64,000 bases of DNA from an uncultured Chloracidobacterium sp. (GCA_936914845.1 CAKZGE010000007.1:62001-126000), one strand, 5' to 3'. Positions 28,113 through 36,566 are shown, counted from the first letter of the stretch. The notes: generated by a model not told the origin, from the sequence alone. Numbers and translations: made by a program.

Positions 28113-29302
28113 TTTTCAGTGGCTTCGCTTGCCCGTCCCATTTCGAAGGCTTTTTCATAGCCTTTGTAAACACCTTCAAACACGGCGTTCCAAGTGCTGC
28201 CGCTGGCTTTTTCTCGAGAGGCCCGTTTCATTTTTTCAAGCACCGCCGGGTTGTCCATTAGTTGAATTATGTGTTGAACGAACTCTTGAGTATCCTTCGC
28301 AACAAAACCTGTTTCGTCCGGGGCGATCACGTATTTCGGGCCGCCTTGATCACTAACGATCGCCGGCACGCCGGAAGCATTTGCTTCCTGAGCGACATTG
28401 CCAAAAGCATCGGTCTTTGAGGGAAACAGGAATATATCCATATTAGCATAGGCTTCCGCAAGAGCGTCACCCGACAGAAAGCCGGTAAACTCGGCCGTTG
28501 TCATGTTTTTCTCTAGATATTCCCGTTCATCTCCTTCGCCGACGATCAGGAATTTGAAGTTGCTTCGGCCGGCCCGGATCAATTGCTTTTCGATATCGGC
28601 AAGCATCCGTACGCTTTTCTCCGCCCGCAATCGTCCGACAGACCCAAGGCGGAATACATTGTCTTTAACGGTTCGCTTTGCCGGCGAAAATAATTCGGTA
28701 TCTACACCCCGCCCCATGAAAGCTGCGATCCGCTTCGTTCCTTTGCCGAGACGCTGTACTAACTCTTCGTTTGGAGCAAGCACGACCTTCGGCATTTTGT
28801 AATAGAGGACGGAACCATCCATGATCTTGCGCTCAGCGAAATTAGATATCTTTTTGACGGTCGAGCCAGGCAGAAACCCTAAGACCTTGGAGATCCGGTG
28901 TGCAGCAAATTCGTGAATATTTGTATGCCAAGAACCGAGCAGCGGCCACTGGAATTTCCATGCAAGGTAAACGCCAATGATGCTAACATCATTAACGCCT
29001 GTAATATGCAGGACATCCGGTTTGAATTCGAGCAGGTGGCGCAGTACCCTCTTCGTGTGTCGCTGAAAAAGAGGGTCATATCCGAGTTCTTCATCAAGAC
29101 TTAGGGAAAGCGGGGAACGCTTAAGGGATAGATAGCTGACAGAACCGTCTTGTCGGAATTCGGTCTTTGGCCCGGCGTGTACGCATAGATAGGGGTAGCC
29201 CTGCTCTTTAGCATAGGCGACCAAACGCTTACTTGTCATCGCCGCACCGTTGACTTCCAAATATGAATCCGGAAAGAACGCGACACGCAAAACCTTGTTC
29301 AC
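28109..29302 (-). CDS. GT4-family glycosyltransferase (SqdX/PimB-like)
   Basis: A GT-B retaining glycosyltransferase of about 397 residues. The N-terminus RVAFFPDSYLEVNGAA, the SWHTNIHEFAAHR segment, GRGVDTELFSPAKR and the C-terminal FPSKTDAFGNVAQEANASG (E-x7-E) resemble glycolipid-forming GT4 enzymes such as SqdX and PimB. The start is uncertain: a TTG at 29317 opens the frame but lies in the T-tract of a terminator hairpin, so I prefer the GTG at 29302; a TTG at 29290 would give the tidiest family N-terminus. It is the first gene of the glycosyltransferase operon and overlaps the membrane protein by four bases. Confidence 0.87.
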   Translation of the reverse strand: MNKVLRVAFFPDSYLEVNGAAMTSKRLVAYAKEQGYPYLCVHAGPKTEFRQDGSVSYLSLKRSPLSLSLDEELGYDPLFQRHTKRVLRHLLEFKPDVLHITGVNDVSIIGVYLAWKFQWPLLGSWHTNIHEFAAHRISKVLGFLPGSTVKKISNFAERKIMDGSVLYYKMPKVVLAPNEELVQRLGKGTKRIAAFMGRGVDTELFSPAKRTVKDNVFRLGSVGRLRAEKSVRMLADIEKQLIRAGRSNFKFLIVGEGDEREYLEKNMTTAEFTGFLSGDALAEAYANMDIFLFPSKTDAFGNVAQEANASGVPAIVSDQGGPKYVIAPDETGFVAKDTQEFVQHIIQLMDNPAVLEKMKRASREKASGSTWNAVFEGVYKGYEKAFEMGRASEATEK

Positions 29303-29310
29303 AAAATAAT

Positions 29311-29345
29311 AAATCAAAAGCCGGCAAGCCTATTGACCGCCGGCT
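29311..29345 (-). terminator. Terminator after the PHP phosphoesterase gene
   Basis: On the minus strand AGCCGGC pairs with GCCGGCT across a 13-base loop and is followed by TTTGATTTATTATTTT. It lies about 20 bases after the PHP gene stop and directly before the first glycosyltransferase, so it may partly separate the two transcripts. Confidence 0.6.
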
Positions 29346-29366
29346 GAAACTCTAAAATATCAAACT

Positions 29367-30602
29367 TTACGAGACCGGTTCAGATGTCAGGTCACCGGAA
29401 CCAACGATCTCTTTTACATCCGGCAACTCAAAACGTGCATTTTCGACGCTCTGCGGCACGCGGTCCAGTTTCTTTCTCGCTAAACGAAATCCGGGCCGAA
29501 CGGCCGGGCTTCCCATGATCCCGAGCACTAGAATGGCAAGACGCAGCCATGCTGGCCCGCCGCGGGTCCACCCGTGGGCGGATAGGGCACGCAAGCCATT
29601 TCCGTCGCCTACGTCAAAATGCACTCGTTCAAACCATTTTCTGCGTCCTTCCGGCGATTGAGGATAGTGCCGCAAGATCTCCGAAAATGATTCAAGCTGC
29701 CGCGAATGAAGCGGCAATTCATATTCGGGCATCATCACGATCTCACTATGCTTGTCCGTCCTTATCTCATCAGCGAACTCTGAAAATGAAGCAGCATTCG
29801 TCAGATTCATCACGGTGTTCGGCTTGCAGCCGTGGCGATCTCCGCCAGTAACTAACGGAAAGCCCAATGCTTCTGCCAATTCGATGACCCGTTTGTTCTC
29901 CGACCAGGAACGAAATCCATTTACCTCGAAGGCGTGGATCCAGCGACCGTGTACGCGTATGAAATCCTTCAACAATTCCAAATGTCTTTCCTTGCCTACA
30001 AGTTCGATATCCCAGAGCGGATGGTTAAGTATCACCAACACTTCGGGCATTTCATTGAGCATGCTGAAACATTCGTCAAGCTTTTCTTTCGTGTGCTGGT
30101 CCGGGTTAAAGGTCAGGTCGAGCAGTTTCTTGGTCAGATCGACCGCACGGTCTTTAGGTAAATTATGGACGCCGACGTGGAAAAAACCGAAATCGTAGGG
30201 CACTGTCCATTCTAAAGAGATCGGAGCATGCGAATTTTCTTCGGCCCCATTCACTTTCAAGCAAGAATCGATGCAATCGTGGTCTGTTATTGAGACGATT
30301 GCTTCGAGGCCCGCCGAATTGATCTGCTTCTTTTCACTTTCGAAAACCTCCGGGCCGGTCATCGGCGGTGACCAGAACGCAGTTGAGAAATCAATGCCTT
30401 TGCCTTCGCGCTCAAGATACTTGTCCCGCTCACGATGCCAGAAAAAATTGATCACCGGCAGCTTTTCAGCGTAATGGGGGACAAAATCGAGCATTTCTTT
30501 CGAATTTTCGGTGTGGCAATGGAGAGAGACCCCCGTTTTTGCCCTGGAAGAAAGGTCTTCCTGCCTGCGTAAGATGTTTAGTTTTGTTTGTTTGAGATTC
30601 AT
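29367..30602 (-). CDS. PHP-superfamily metal-dependent phosphoesterase
   Basis: A 411-residue protein with all the PHP motifs: SLHCHTENS (motif I), ITDHDCID (II), LNHPLWDIE (III) and TGGDRHGCKPN (IV), which bind a di- or trinuclear metal site. No signal peptide is present. The ATG at 30602 is preceded by GGAGAGTAGG; an upstream in-frame TTG at 30632 is ignored. Members of the superfamily hydrolyse histidinol phosphate, nucleotides or DNA ends. Substrate cannot be called here; its place ahead of glycosyltransferase and betaine lipid genes makes a lipid-linked phosphate possible, but this is inference. Confidence 0.8.
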   Translation of the reverse strand: MNLKQTKLNILRRQEDLSSRAKTGVSLHCHTENSKEMLDFVPHYAEKLPVINFFWHRERDKYLEREGKGIDFSTAFWSPPMTGPEVFESEKKQINSAGLEAIVSITDHDCIDSCLKVNGAEENSHAPISLEWTVPYDFGFFHVGVHNLPKDRAVDLTKKLLDLTFNPDQHTKEKLDECFSMLNEMPEVLVILNHPLWDIELVGKERHLELLKDFIRVHGRWIHAFEVNGFRSWSENKRVIELAEALGFPLVTGGDRHGCKPNTVMNLTNAASFSEFADEIRTDKHSEIVMMPEYELPLHSRQLESFSEILRHYPQSPEGRRKWFERVHFDVGDGNGLRALSAHGWTRGGPAWLRLAILVLGIMGSPAVRPGFRLARKKLDRVPQSVENARFELPDVKEIVGSGDLTSEPVS

Positions 30603-30788
30603 CCTACTCTCCGATATCCGTACTTGCTCCAAACCTTAGAAAATACCAAATTACGGCATGAATGTAAATCTATCTGATGTATGTGCAGCGAACATCTGTT
30701 GCCTAGGTTTCCTTTTGAAGACTACCACAGACCCTTGAGAGATGACTAAGTTCTGCCGCCGGTTCGTTAACATAAATGAGAGACCCAA
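30603..30788. other. Non-coding divergent spacer
   Basis: Nothing recognisable is seen between the PHP start and the riboswitch promoter: no open frame with family features and no tRNA. It should hold the promoter of the PHP gene on the minus strand, which I could not pinpoint. Confidence 0.5.
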
Positions 30789-30816
30789 TTGACTGAGGCC
30801 ATCAAACGCGTATAAT
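30789..30816 (+). promoter_or_regulatory. Sigma-70 type promoter of the B12 uptake operon
   Basis: TTGACT at 30789-30794 and a consensus TATAAT at 30811-30816 are separated by 16 bases. The predicted start, about seven bases on, leads directly into the cobalamin riboswitch. Confidence 0.75.
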
Positions 30817-30840
30817 TTGACGTTTATCGATATTCACAGT

Positions 30841-30985
30841 TCAGACTAGGGTATCGGTGGTCATGGGAAGCAGGCGAAATTCCTGCACGATCGCGTCACG
30901 GTGAAGAGCTTTCGGCTCTAAAGTCCGACTCCAGACCTTCTTAACACAAATTTTGAACCGGTGCTTCGCGTCAAAGCATCGGGGC
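30841..30985 (+). ncRNA. Cobalamin riboswitch 1 (upstream of btuFCD-like genes)
   Basis: A B12-sensing RNA leader. The core GGGAA at about 30865 followed by the perfect arm GCAGG-CGAAATT-CCTGC, then CGTCACGGTGA, a variable hairpin AGAGC-TTTC-GGCTCT and the B12-box-like AAGTCCGACTCCAGACC (about 30920-30937) follow the cobalamin consensus in order. A 9-bp hairpin (30958-30966 with 30974-30982) lies after it and may belong to the expression platform; no T-run follows, so translational rather than transcriptional control is more likely. The next gene, 80 bases on, is a B12-binding lipoprotein. Confidence 0.85.
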
Positions 30986-31065
30986 GAACCGGCCAAGCCT
31001 CCTTAAAGCTTCGTTTCAATCGCTAAAAGTTCACCGCGACGCGATATGTTGTGTGGAGCGTTGCA

Positions 31066-31971
31066 TTGCGTAGATCATTTATATTAATTGCCGCATTCTC
31101 GATATTCCTTGCTGCGTGTGCCGGAACGCGCGGGCCAGTCTCCCAGGAATCCTACGTTGTAAAGGACGACATTGGAACAGAATTAACGCTTCCCAAAGAA
31201 ATTCACCGAGCGGTTTCGCTTGCTCCGAGCATTACCGAATCAATTTTTGCGGCCGGAGCCGGAGACAGGTTAGTAGGCGTAACGACCTATTGCGATTTCC
31301 CGGAACAGGCTAAACAGATCCAGAAAGTCGGTGATACACTCTCGCCCAACGCTGAGGCAATAATTGCATTGCAGCCGGATGTGGTCTTCGTTTCGCAAGA
31401 ATCACAGCTGGAGGCATTTCGCAATATGCTTCTTCAGCATGGGATCCCCGTTTTTGTGGTCAATCAGTCTGACCTAGAAGGGGTGATCGCGGATATCAGA
31501 AAATTCGGCGAATTATTTGGAACGAGACAGGTCGCGAACGAAGAGGCAGATCGACTAGAAAGCCGATTGAAGGCTGTAAACCAACAGATCACGGGTCATC
31601 CTAAACCGACAGTTTTTGTTCAGGTTTCTAAAGAACCACTTTTCACCATTGGTAAAGGGTCTTTCATAACCAGCATGGTCAGCGCCGCCGGCGCAATATC
31701 AGCTACAGGCGATATTTCCACTGCTTATCCTAAACTCAGCAAAGAAACCGCTTATACATTGCAGCCTGATATCATCGTGCTCTCCGAAAGCGAAGATAAT
31801 CGCGAGCCCAATGACGTTTTCAAAAATTCGCCAGCGGTTAAAAATGGTCAGGTGTTCAAGATCGATGCCGCCCTTTTGGCAAGGCCCGGGCCGCGATCGG
31901 TCGATGCTCTTGAGCAGTTAAGATCCGCGATCGCCGATCGACCGGATCCAGGGAGCAGTTCAAAGCAATGA
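31066..31971 (+). CDS. btuF: Cobalamin ABC transporter substrate-binding lipoprotein (BtuF-like)
   Basis: A periplasmic-binding protein of about 301 residues of the BtuF/FepB family. The signal peptide ends in FLAACAG, a lipobox, so it is lipid-anchored. The family segments RAVSLAPSITESIFAAGAG and LVGVTTYCDFP and the helical backbone are visible. I chose the TTG at 31066, seven bases after GGAG, because it gives a short lipoprotein signal; a GTG at 31051 overlaps that ribosome site. The riboswitch upstream and TonB receptor downstream support B12 over haem or siderophore. It overlaps the permease gene by four bases. Confidence 0.87.
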   Translation: MRRSFILIAAFSIFLAACAGTRGPVSQESYVVKDDIGTELTLPKEIHRAVSLAPSITESIFAAGAGDRLVGVTTYCDFPEQAKQIQKVGDTLSPNAEAIIALQPDVVFVSQESQLEAFRNMLLQHGIPVFVVNQSDLEGVIADIRKFGELFGTRQVANEEADRLESRLKAVNQQITGHPKPTVFVQVSKEPLFTIGKGSFITSMVSAAGAISATGDISTAYPKLSKETAYTLQPDIIVLSESEDNREPNDVFKNSPAVKNGQVFKIDAALLARPGPRSVDALEQLRSAIADRPDPGSSSKQ

Positions 31972-32924
31972 CGAGGGCTCAGTACATCAAGGCGGCCGCT
32001 TGGCTCCTTGTATTGCTTCTCGCCGCATTGATGGCGGGACTTTTTCTCGGAAGTGAGAATATAGGGGCTCTCTCTACCGCTGATTCGCGGACGATCTTTT
32101 TCAGTATTCGTTTGCCGCGCGTGATCGCAGCCGCAGCTGTCGGGGCAAGTTTGGCCGCAGCCGGGGCGGGCTTACAGGCGTTGTTGCGCAACCCATTGGC
32201 GGAACCGTATTTGCTTGGGGTCTCTAATGGTGCCGCGCTCGGCACAATGCTGGCATTCGCATTCTTCGGACACTTTGAATGGTTAAGGCCGATCATGGCA
32301 TTTGCCGGAGCTGCGGTCGCAACGTTTTCTGTCTATCGGATGGCTAGGGGGCCGAATGGTGTCAGTGTCGAAAGATTGGTCCTTTCGGGCGTTATCGTGA
32401 CCACGTTCCTTTCGTCAATAATCGTATTGCTAACCACTACGCTGGACGCGGCACGGTTGCGAAGTTTTACATTTTGGCTGTTGGGGGATCTTTCGCAAGC
32501 GGGAGGCGTAGGCATTTACGTCACTTTGGTTACGGCGATCGTCGGCACTTTAGTGCTTTTGACCCAGTCAAGGGCGCTGAATCTGATGATGATAGGAGAA
32601 CGGGATGCCGTCGACCTTGGCGTTGAAACGGCAAATGTAAGGGCGGTGATCTTTGTGGCGGTTAGCGTGCTTGTTGGCTCGGCTGTTGCCGCCAGCGGTT
32701 CTGTCGGGTATGTCGGGCTGATCGTTCCCCATCTCGTACGGCTTGCATTTGGGAGTGACAATAGGATGGTTGTGCCATTTTCGGCGATCGCCGGAGCAGC
32801 TTTTGTAGTTCTGGCAGACATGGCAGCTAGGACGCTGATCTCTCCAAGAGAACTCCCGGTTGGTGCGGTGACCGCCTTGATCGGGGCTCCATTGTTTATC
32901 TACTTATTGAGGCGGCAGAGCTAG
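31968..32924 (+). CDS. btuC: Cobalamin ABC transporter permease (FecCD/BtuC family)
   Basis: The inner-membrane channel of the importer, 318 residues, with about nine to ten membrane helices. The segments RLPRVIAAAAVGASLAAAG, LQALLRNPLAEPYLLG and VGYVGLIVPHLVRLAFGSD are the hallmark of the FecCD family; the last includes the coupling helix that contacts the ATPase. The start ATG overlaps the stop of the binding protein (ATGA), and the ATPase follows 8 bases downstream. Substrate specificity is taken from the riboswitches. Confidence 0.92.
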   Translation: MTRAQYIKAAAWLLVLLLAALMAGLFLGSENIGALSTADSRTIFFSIRLPRVIAAAAVGASLAAAGAGLQALLRNPLAEPYLLGVSNGAALGTMLAFAFFGHFEWLRPIMAFAGAAVATFSVYRMARGPNGVSVERLVLSGVIVTTFLSSIIVLLTTTLDAARLRSFTFWLLGDLSQAGGVGIYVTLVTAIVGTLVLLTQSRALNLMMIGERDAVDLGVETANVRAVIFVAVSVLVGSAVAASGSVGYVGLIVPHLVRLAFGSDNRMVVPFSAIAGAAFVVLADMAARTLISPRELPVGAVTALIGAPLFIYLLRRQS

Positions 32925-32932
32925 GGTTTCGG

Positions 32933-33670
32933 ATGCTCGTTGCAAAAGACATCATTGTGCGGGGAAAAGGGCGGGAAGCACTTCGCAAAGTCGGAGTCGA
33001 ACTCGAACCGGGTACGCTCACGACATTGTTGGGAGCAAACGGTGCCGGGAAGACCACCCTGCTGCGTGTGTTGAATGGAACGATAAAACCAACCGGCGGA
33101 AGTGTTTTACTCAACGGTGTTGACATTTCCGCCTTCAGCCGCCGCGAGATAGCGAAACAGATCGCTGTTGTTTCACAAGAGAGCACATCCGGCTTTCCCA
33201 TTACCGTCCGCGATTTTGTACTTGCCGGCAGGTTTGCTTCGTCTGGTGGGTTCGGGTTCGATTCGAAAGACGACGAAGCCGCCGCCGACCTGGCAATTAA
33301 AGAATGCGAGCTTGACGGATTTCGTGATCGGATGACCGATCAACTTTCGGGCGGAGAGCGACAGCGAGTTGTTTTGGCGAGAGCTTTGGCGACCGGGGCG
33401 AAAATATTGCTTCTGGACGAACCAACCGCCAATCTGGACCTGGCAAATCAAGATCTGATAATGCAGATTGCCAAGCGGAAGTGTACGGAGCATGGTTATG
33501 CAGCCTTGATCGCAACTCATGATCTCGGCCTCGCCATGGAATTTTCGGACATTTCCATATTGATGAGAAGTGGAGAGGTCGTCTATCGTGGGCGACCGAG
33601 AGATGTTTTTGATGCCGAAAAGATCTTCGAGATCTTCGGCGTTAGGCGAAAGATCAATTGGGCCGTTTAG
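32933..33670 (+). CDS. btuD: Cobalamin ABC transporter ATP-binding protein (BtuD-like)
   Basis: The ATPase of the importer, 245 residues. Walker A GANGAGKTTLL, the Q-loop region, the ABC signature LSGGERQRV, Walker B LLLDEPTANLD and the H-loop ATHDL are all intact. It belongs to the FepC/BtuD/HmuV group. It directly precedes the second riboswitch, which begins within about 10 bases of its stop codon. Confidence 0.9.
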   Translation: MLVAKDIIVRGKGREALRKVGVELEPGTLTTLLGANGAGKTTLLRVLNGTIKPTGGSVLLNGVDISAFSRREIAKQIAVVSQESTSGFPITVRDFVLAGRFASSGGFGFDSKDDEAAADLAIKECELDGFRDRMTDQLSGGERQRVVLARALATGAKILLLDEPTANLDLANQDLIMQIAKRKCTEHGYAALIATHDLGLAMEFSDISILMRSGEVVYRGRPRDVFDAEKIFEIFGVRRKINWAV

Positions 33671-33674
33671 CCCC

Positions 33675-33790
33675 TGGGTCTTTCATTGGAACGATGAATA
33701 TGTGCAGGGAAGTTCGGTGAAAGCCCGACGCTGCCCACGCAACCGTGATAGGACCCGAAGATGGCCTTTAGCCGGGAACTTGGCATATTT
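33675..33790 (+). ncRNA. Cobalamin riboswitch 2 (upstream of TonB receptor)
   Basis: A second B12 leader between the ATPase and receptor genes. The order is CAGGGAAG (about 33706), TTCGG-TGAAAG-CCCGA, CGCTGCCCACGCAACCGTGATA, a variable hairpin, and the B12 box AGCCGGGAACTTGGC at about 33770-33784. This is a closer match to the AdoCbl consensus than riboswitch 1. A hairpin at 33804-33830 lies between it and the receptor start. Confidence 0.88.
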
Positions 33791-33803
33791 GTTGAGGTTT
33801 AGA

Positions 33804-33836
33804 ACCATTCCGCGTGTGGGCGGAAAAGGTGGAAAA
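33804..33836 (+). promoter_or_regulatory. Hairpin masking the receptor ribosome site
   Basis: TTCCGC (33808-33813) pairs with GCGGAA (33820-33825), extended by ACC with GGT, so AAAAGGTGG next to the ATG at 33837 is partly in the stem. It could be the expression platform of riboswitch 2 acting on translation. This is a fold read by eye, not computed. Confidence 0.45.
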
Positions 33837-36149
33837 ATGAAACAATTCATATTATTGGCTTTAATATTCTTATTTTCCGGGACGATCTTTGCCCAGAATT
33901 TGGGGTCCATCGCCGGCAAGATCACTCGATCCGGCGAAGCGGTTGCGGGGGCATCCGTTACTTTGGTCGCGGCAGACGGCCGCCGAACCGTAGCAGTTAC
34001 GGGACCAGATGGAACGTATAATTTCAGCGGCCTTTCAGACGGCCGGTATATTGTCGAATCCGGAACGGCCGTTCTGAATACGACCATTGTTGACAGGTCC
34101 TCAGAAACAGCCGATATCGAGATCGGCATCATCCGCGAACTTGTGAATATTTCGGCTGATTCTCCGCAACCGATAGACGAAGTGTCAAAAACGGTTAACA
34201 TCATAGACGGCCAGCAAATGCGGGATCGGGCCGATATCACCCTTACCGAGTCACTTAGAACAATACCCGGACTCCGTATCCAGCAGCTAGGCGGCTTTGG
34301 GCGCCTTGCGTCCATTAAAACGCGCGGATTGCGTAATCAGGATACTGCTTTGTTGATCGACGGCGTGCGGTTTCGTGATGCGGCTGCAATTAACGGCGAT
34401 GCTTCAAGCTTTTTGGGTGATCTCACATTGACCAGCGTCAACGGGGTAGAAGTGCTTCGCGGTTCGGGTGCCTCGCTTTACGGTACCAATTCCATAGGCG
34501 GCACGGTCAACTTAGTGACGCCCGCTGCTCGGCCGGGTTGGCACGGACAGGTTCAAGGTGCATTCGGACAGCTCGGCTTCGGCCGTTTTCGCGGCGTGAC
34601 CAGTTATGGCACCGCGGACGGCAAGGTAGGTGTGAATGTGGGTATTTCGCGGACGGCATATACCAAGGGGATCGATGGCCGAGACAACGCCGCAAACACC
34701 AATTTTCAGCCACGCTTTGATCTTCGTCCCGGCGATCGAACGCACATTAGCGTCCGGTTTTTCGTTTCGGATGCGAAAGTTCGGTTGAACGCCAATCCGG
34801 ACACCTTCGGCACAATGCCTCTATCTAACACGACCATTATCGATGCTGATCAAGACGTTAATTTCCTCGCAGACATTGATGATCCGGACAGCATTCAGAA
34901 AAATCGAGCATTAAATGGAGTGGTCAGCATTTCACACACATTTTCCGATAGATTGTGGGTCAGCGGATACTATTCGGGGCTGCAGACAAAGCGCCGAAAC
35001 GACAATGGGCTGCTTGGTCCGGGTTGGCAGAGTGAAACGACCAGCTTCAATGACGGCCTGATCCATACAGCGAATTTCAATCTCAACTTTACGCCAAAGT
35101 ATCATGCGGTCAAGGCCGGCTATGAATTCGAGCATGAAAGGTACACAAATAAAAACCTTACGCCTTCCGGAACCGAAGATAACTGGACAAAGGCCTTTCA
35201 GTCGAGCCATACGCTGTTCGTACAGGATGTGGTGAGCCTTTTTGACGGCCGGCTGCAGGTCGCCGGTGGACTACGCGCTCAGTGGTTCGCTCTAAAAATG
35301 CCGCAGTTCAGCTTGGCAAATTCATTGTTCAGCACGTTTTCGGACGAGGATCCGGCGGCTGCATATACTTTTGACGGGGCAATTTCATACTTTTTCTGTT
35401 CGAGCGGAACTAAGATCCGTGCCCACGTCGGCAACGGCTATCGCGTCCCGTCGCTATATGAGCGGTTCGGATCGTATTATTCGACGTGGCCGACGCCGGG
35501 ATTTGTTGCTCTGGGCGACCCTTTTCTGCAACCTGAAAAGACCGTTGCCTACGACGCGGGCATCGACCAGAATCTGTTCAAAGGCAAAGCACGCCTTTCC
35601 GCCGTCTATTTTTATACGCAGCTCCGCGATGTCATCGGTTTCGGCAACGTTACGCAGCCCGATCCAAATGCCCGCTTTAGCGGCTATTTGAACACCAAGG
35701 GCGGTATCGCACGCGGCGGCGAATTCAGCATCGATGTTAAAGCGACATCTTCGACGGACATTTTCGCCAGCTATACGTACACCAACAGCGACCAGCGAAC
35801 GCCGCAGGTAGGCGGCAGCGGCATTATCAAAACGCTCGGAATTCCGACCGATCAGTTTACAGTAACTGCGACGCAGCGGTTCAAGCGGTTTTGGGTGAAT
35901 GCCGATCTATTGCTTGCCAGCGATTATTTGGCTCCGATCTTCAGCAATTCGACATTCTCGACCTACGTTTATAACTTTGAGGGCAACCGACGGCTTGATC
36001 TGACCGCGGGTTATACATTCCCGATCAAAGAGCGCTACGGGCTGCGTCTTTTTGCAACGGTTGAAAACGTCTTTGACCAGAAATATTTCGAAAACGGCTT
36101 TAAAACTCCGCGAGCAAACGCCCGCGGCGGCTTAAACTTTTCTTTCTAA
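33837..36149 (+). CDS. btuB: TonB-dependent cobalamin receptor (BtuB-like)
   Basis: An outer-membrane beta-barrel receptor of about 770 residues. After a signal peptide ending in IFAQN comes a carboxypeptidase-regulatory-like domain (residues about 20-100), then a plug domain with LRTIPGLRIQQLGG, DTALLIDGVRF and GSGASLYGTNSIGGTVNLV, then the barrel, ending in a C-terminal Phe as outer-membrane proteins do. The open frame runs upstream through the riboswitch and into btuD, but the ATG at 33837 starts the signal peptide. A TonB box is plausible near DEVSKTVNI. B12 is inferred as substrate from the riboswitch and transporter. Confidence 0.92.
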   Translation: MKQFILLALIFLFSGTIFAQNLGSIAGKITRSGEAVAGASVTLVAADGRRTVAVTGPDGTYNFSGLSDGRYIVESGTAVLNTTIVDRSSETADIEIGIIRELVNISADSPQPIDEVSKTVNIIDGQQMRDRADITLTESLRTIPGLRIQQLGGFGRLASIKTRGLRNQDTALLIDGVRFRDAAAINGDASSFLGDLTLTSVNGVEVLRGSGASLYGTNSIGGTVNLVTPAARPGWHGQVQGAFGQLGFGRFRGVTSYGTADGKVGVNVGISRTAYTKGIDGRDNAANTNFQPRFDLRPGDRTHISVRFFVSDAKVRLNANPDTFGTMPLSNTTIIDADQDVNFLADIDDPDSIQKNRALNGVVSISHTFSDRLWVSGYYSGLQTKRRNDNGLLGPGWQSETTSFNDGLIHTANFNLNFTPKYHAVKAGYEFEHERYTNKNLTPSGTEDNWTKAFQSSHTLFVQDVVSLFDGRLQVAGGLRAQWFALKMPQFSLANSLFSTFSDEDPAAAYTFDGAISYFFCSSGTKIRAHVGNGYRVPSLYERFGSYYSTWPTPGFVALGDPFLQPEKTVAYDAGIDQNLFKGKARLSAVYFYTQLRDVIGFGNVTQPDPNARFSGYLNTKGGIARGGEFSIDVKATSSTDIFASYTYTNSDQRTPQVGGSGIIKTLGIPTDQFTVTATQRFKRFWVNADLLLASDYLAPIFSNSTFSTYVYNFEGNRRLDLTAGYTFPIKERYGLRLFATVENVFDQKYFENGFKTPRANARGGLNFSF

Positions 36150-36488
36150 AGATTCAGACTTAACCCTCAAACCCGGGATGGAACGCGAACACTCCTGTCC
36201 GCTCTTACGCGAGACGATCCTAGGTCTTGAGCCATAAGTTTTTATTTTGGTCCGGGGAGTCGCAATTCCGCGGCTTCCCATCTGGTCACTCTACCACGCC
36301 AAGCGGCGGCCCCGGTCAGCCAAGGCAGGGGCAACCGCCCGGGTCAGAACCGGAAGCGATGGCGACTGGGGTCTTTATTCCTCGCAACGGCTGTGTGCGG
36401 CTATCCGGCCCGGGCCTGCGGGGAAATACCGCTCCAGTTTCCCTCAGAACGGCAGCGAACAGGCGGCGGAGCTGAGGCAATTTGACAC
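36150..36488 (+). ncRNA. GC-rich candidate structured RNA, unidentified
   Basis: No protein gene with family features is seen between btuB and the tRNA terminator. From about 36249 to 36480 the sequence is much more GC-rich than its flanks and folds locally. A 10-bp stem (36254-36263 with 36270-36279) is complete on the plus strand through two G-U pairs that would be mismatches on the minus strand. A second arm (36305-36313 with 36328-36339) pairs across a three-base bulge. I compared it with SRP, RNase P, tmRNA, 6S and cobalamin patterns from memory and found no match. The bounds are approximate. Confidence 0.4.
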
Positions 36489-36516
36489 AAAAAAAAGATG
36501 GCTCAAAACGGCCATC
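36489..36516 (-). terminator. Rho-independent terminator of tRNA-Pro
   Basis: On the minus strand GATGGC pairs with GCCATC over an eight-base loop and is followed by eight T, 50 bases after the tRNA 3' end. On the plus strand the same stem is followed by CTTTATTTATT, so it may also stop transcription from the other side. Confidence 0.85.
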
Positions 36517-36566
36517 CTTTATTTATTCTGTTTTACGAGCCCACAAAATGAAGGCTTTTTATAAAG

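Noticed and set aside
33570..33836. Upstream extension of the btuB reading frame through the riboswitch into btuD
   Set aside because: The frame is open by chance; the riboswitch core lies inside it and the ATG at 33837 begins a proper signal peptide.
36330..36380. SRP RNA tetraloop region (GGTCAG..CCGGAAG)
   Set aside because: The expected GG and AGCA partner strand after GGAA is missing, so the match is too short to call.
36227..36564. Short open frames (82 and 105 codons) in the GC-rich region after btuB
   Set aside because: They lack ribosome sites and homology-like features, and local stems fit an RNA better.
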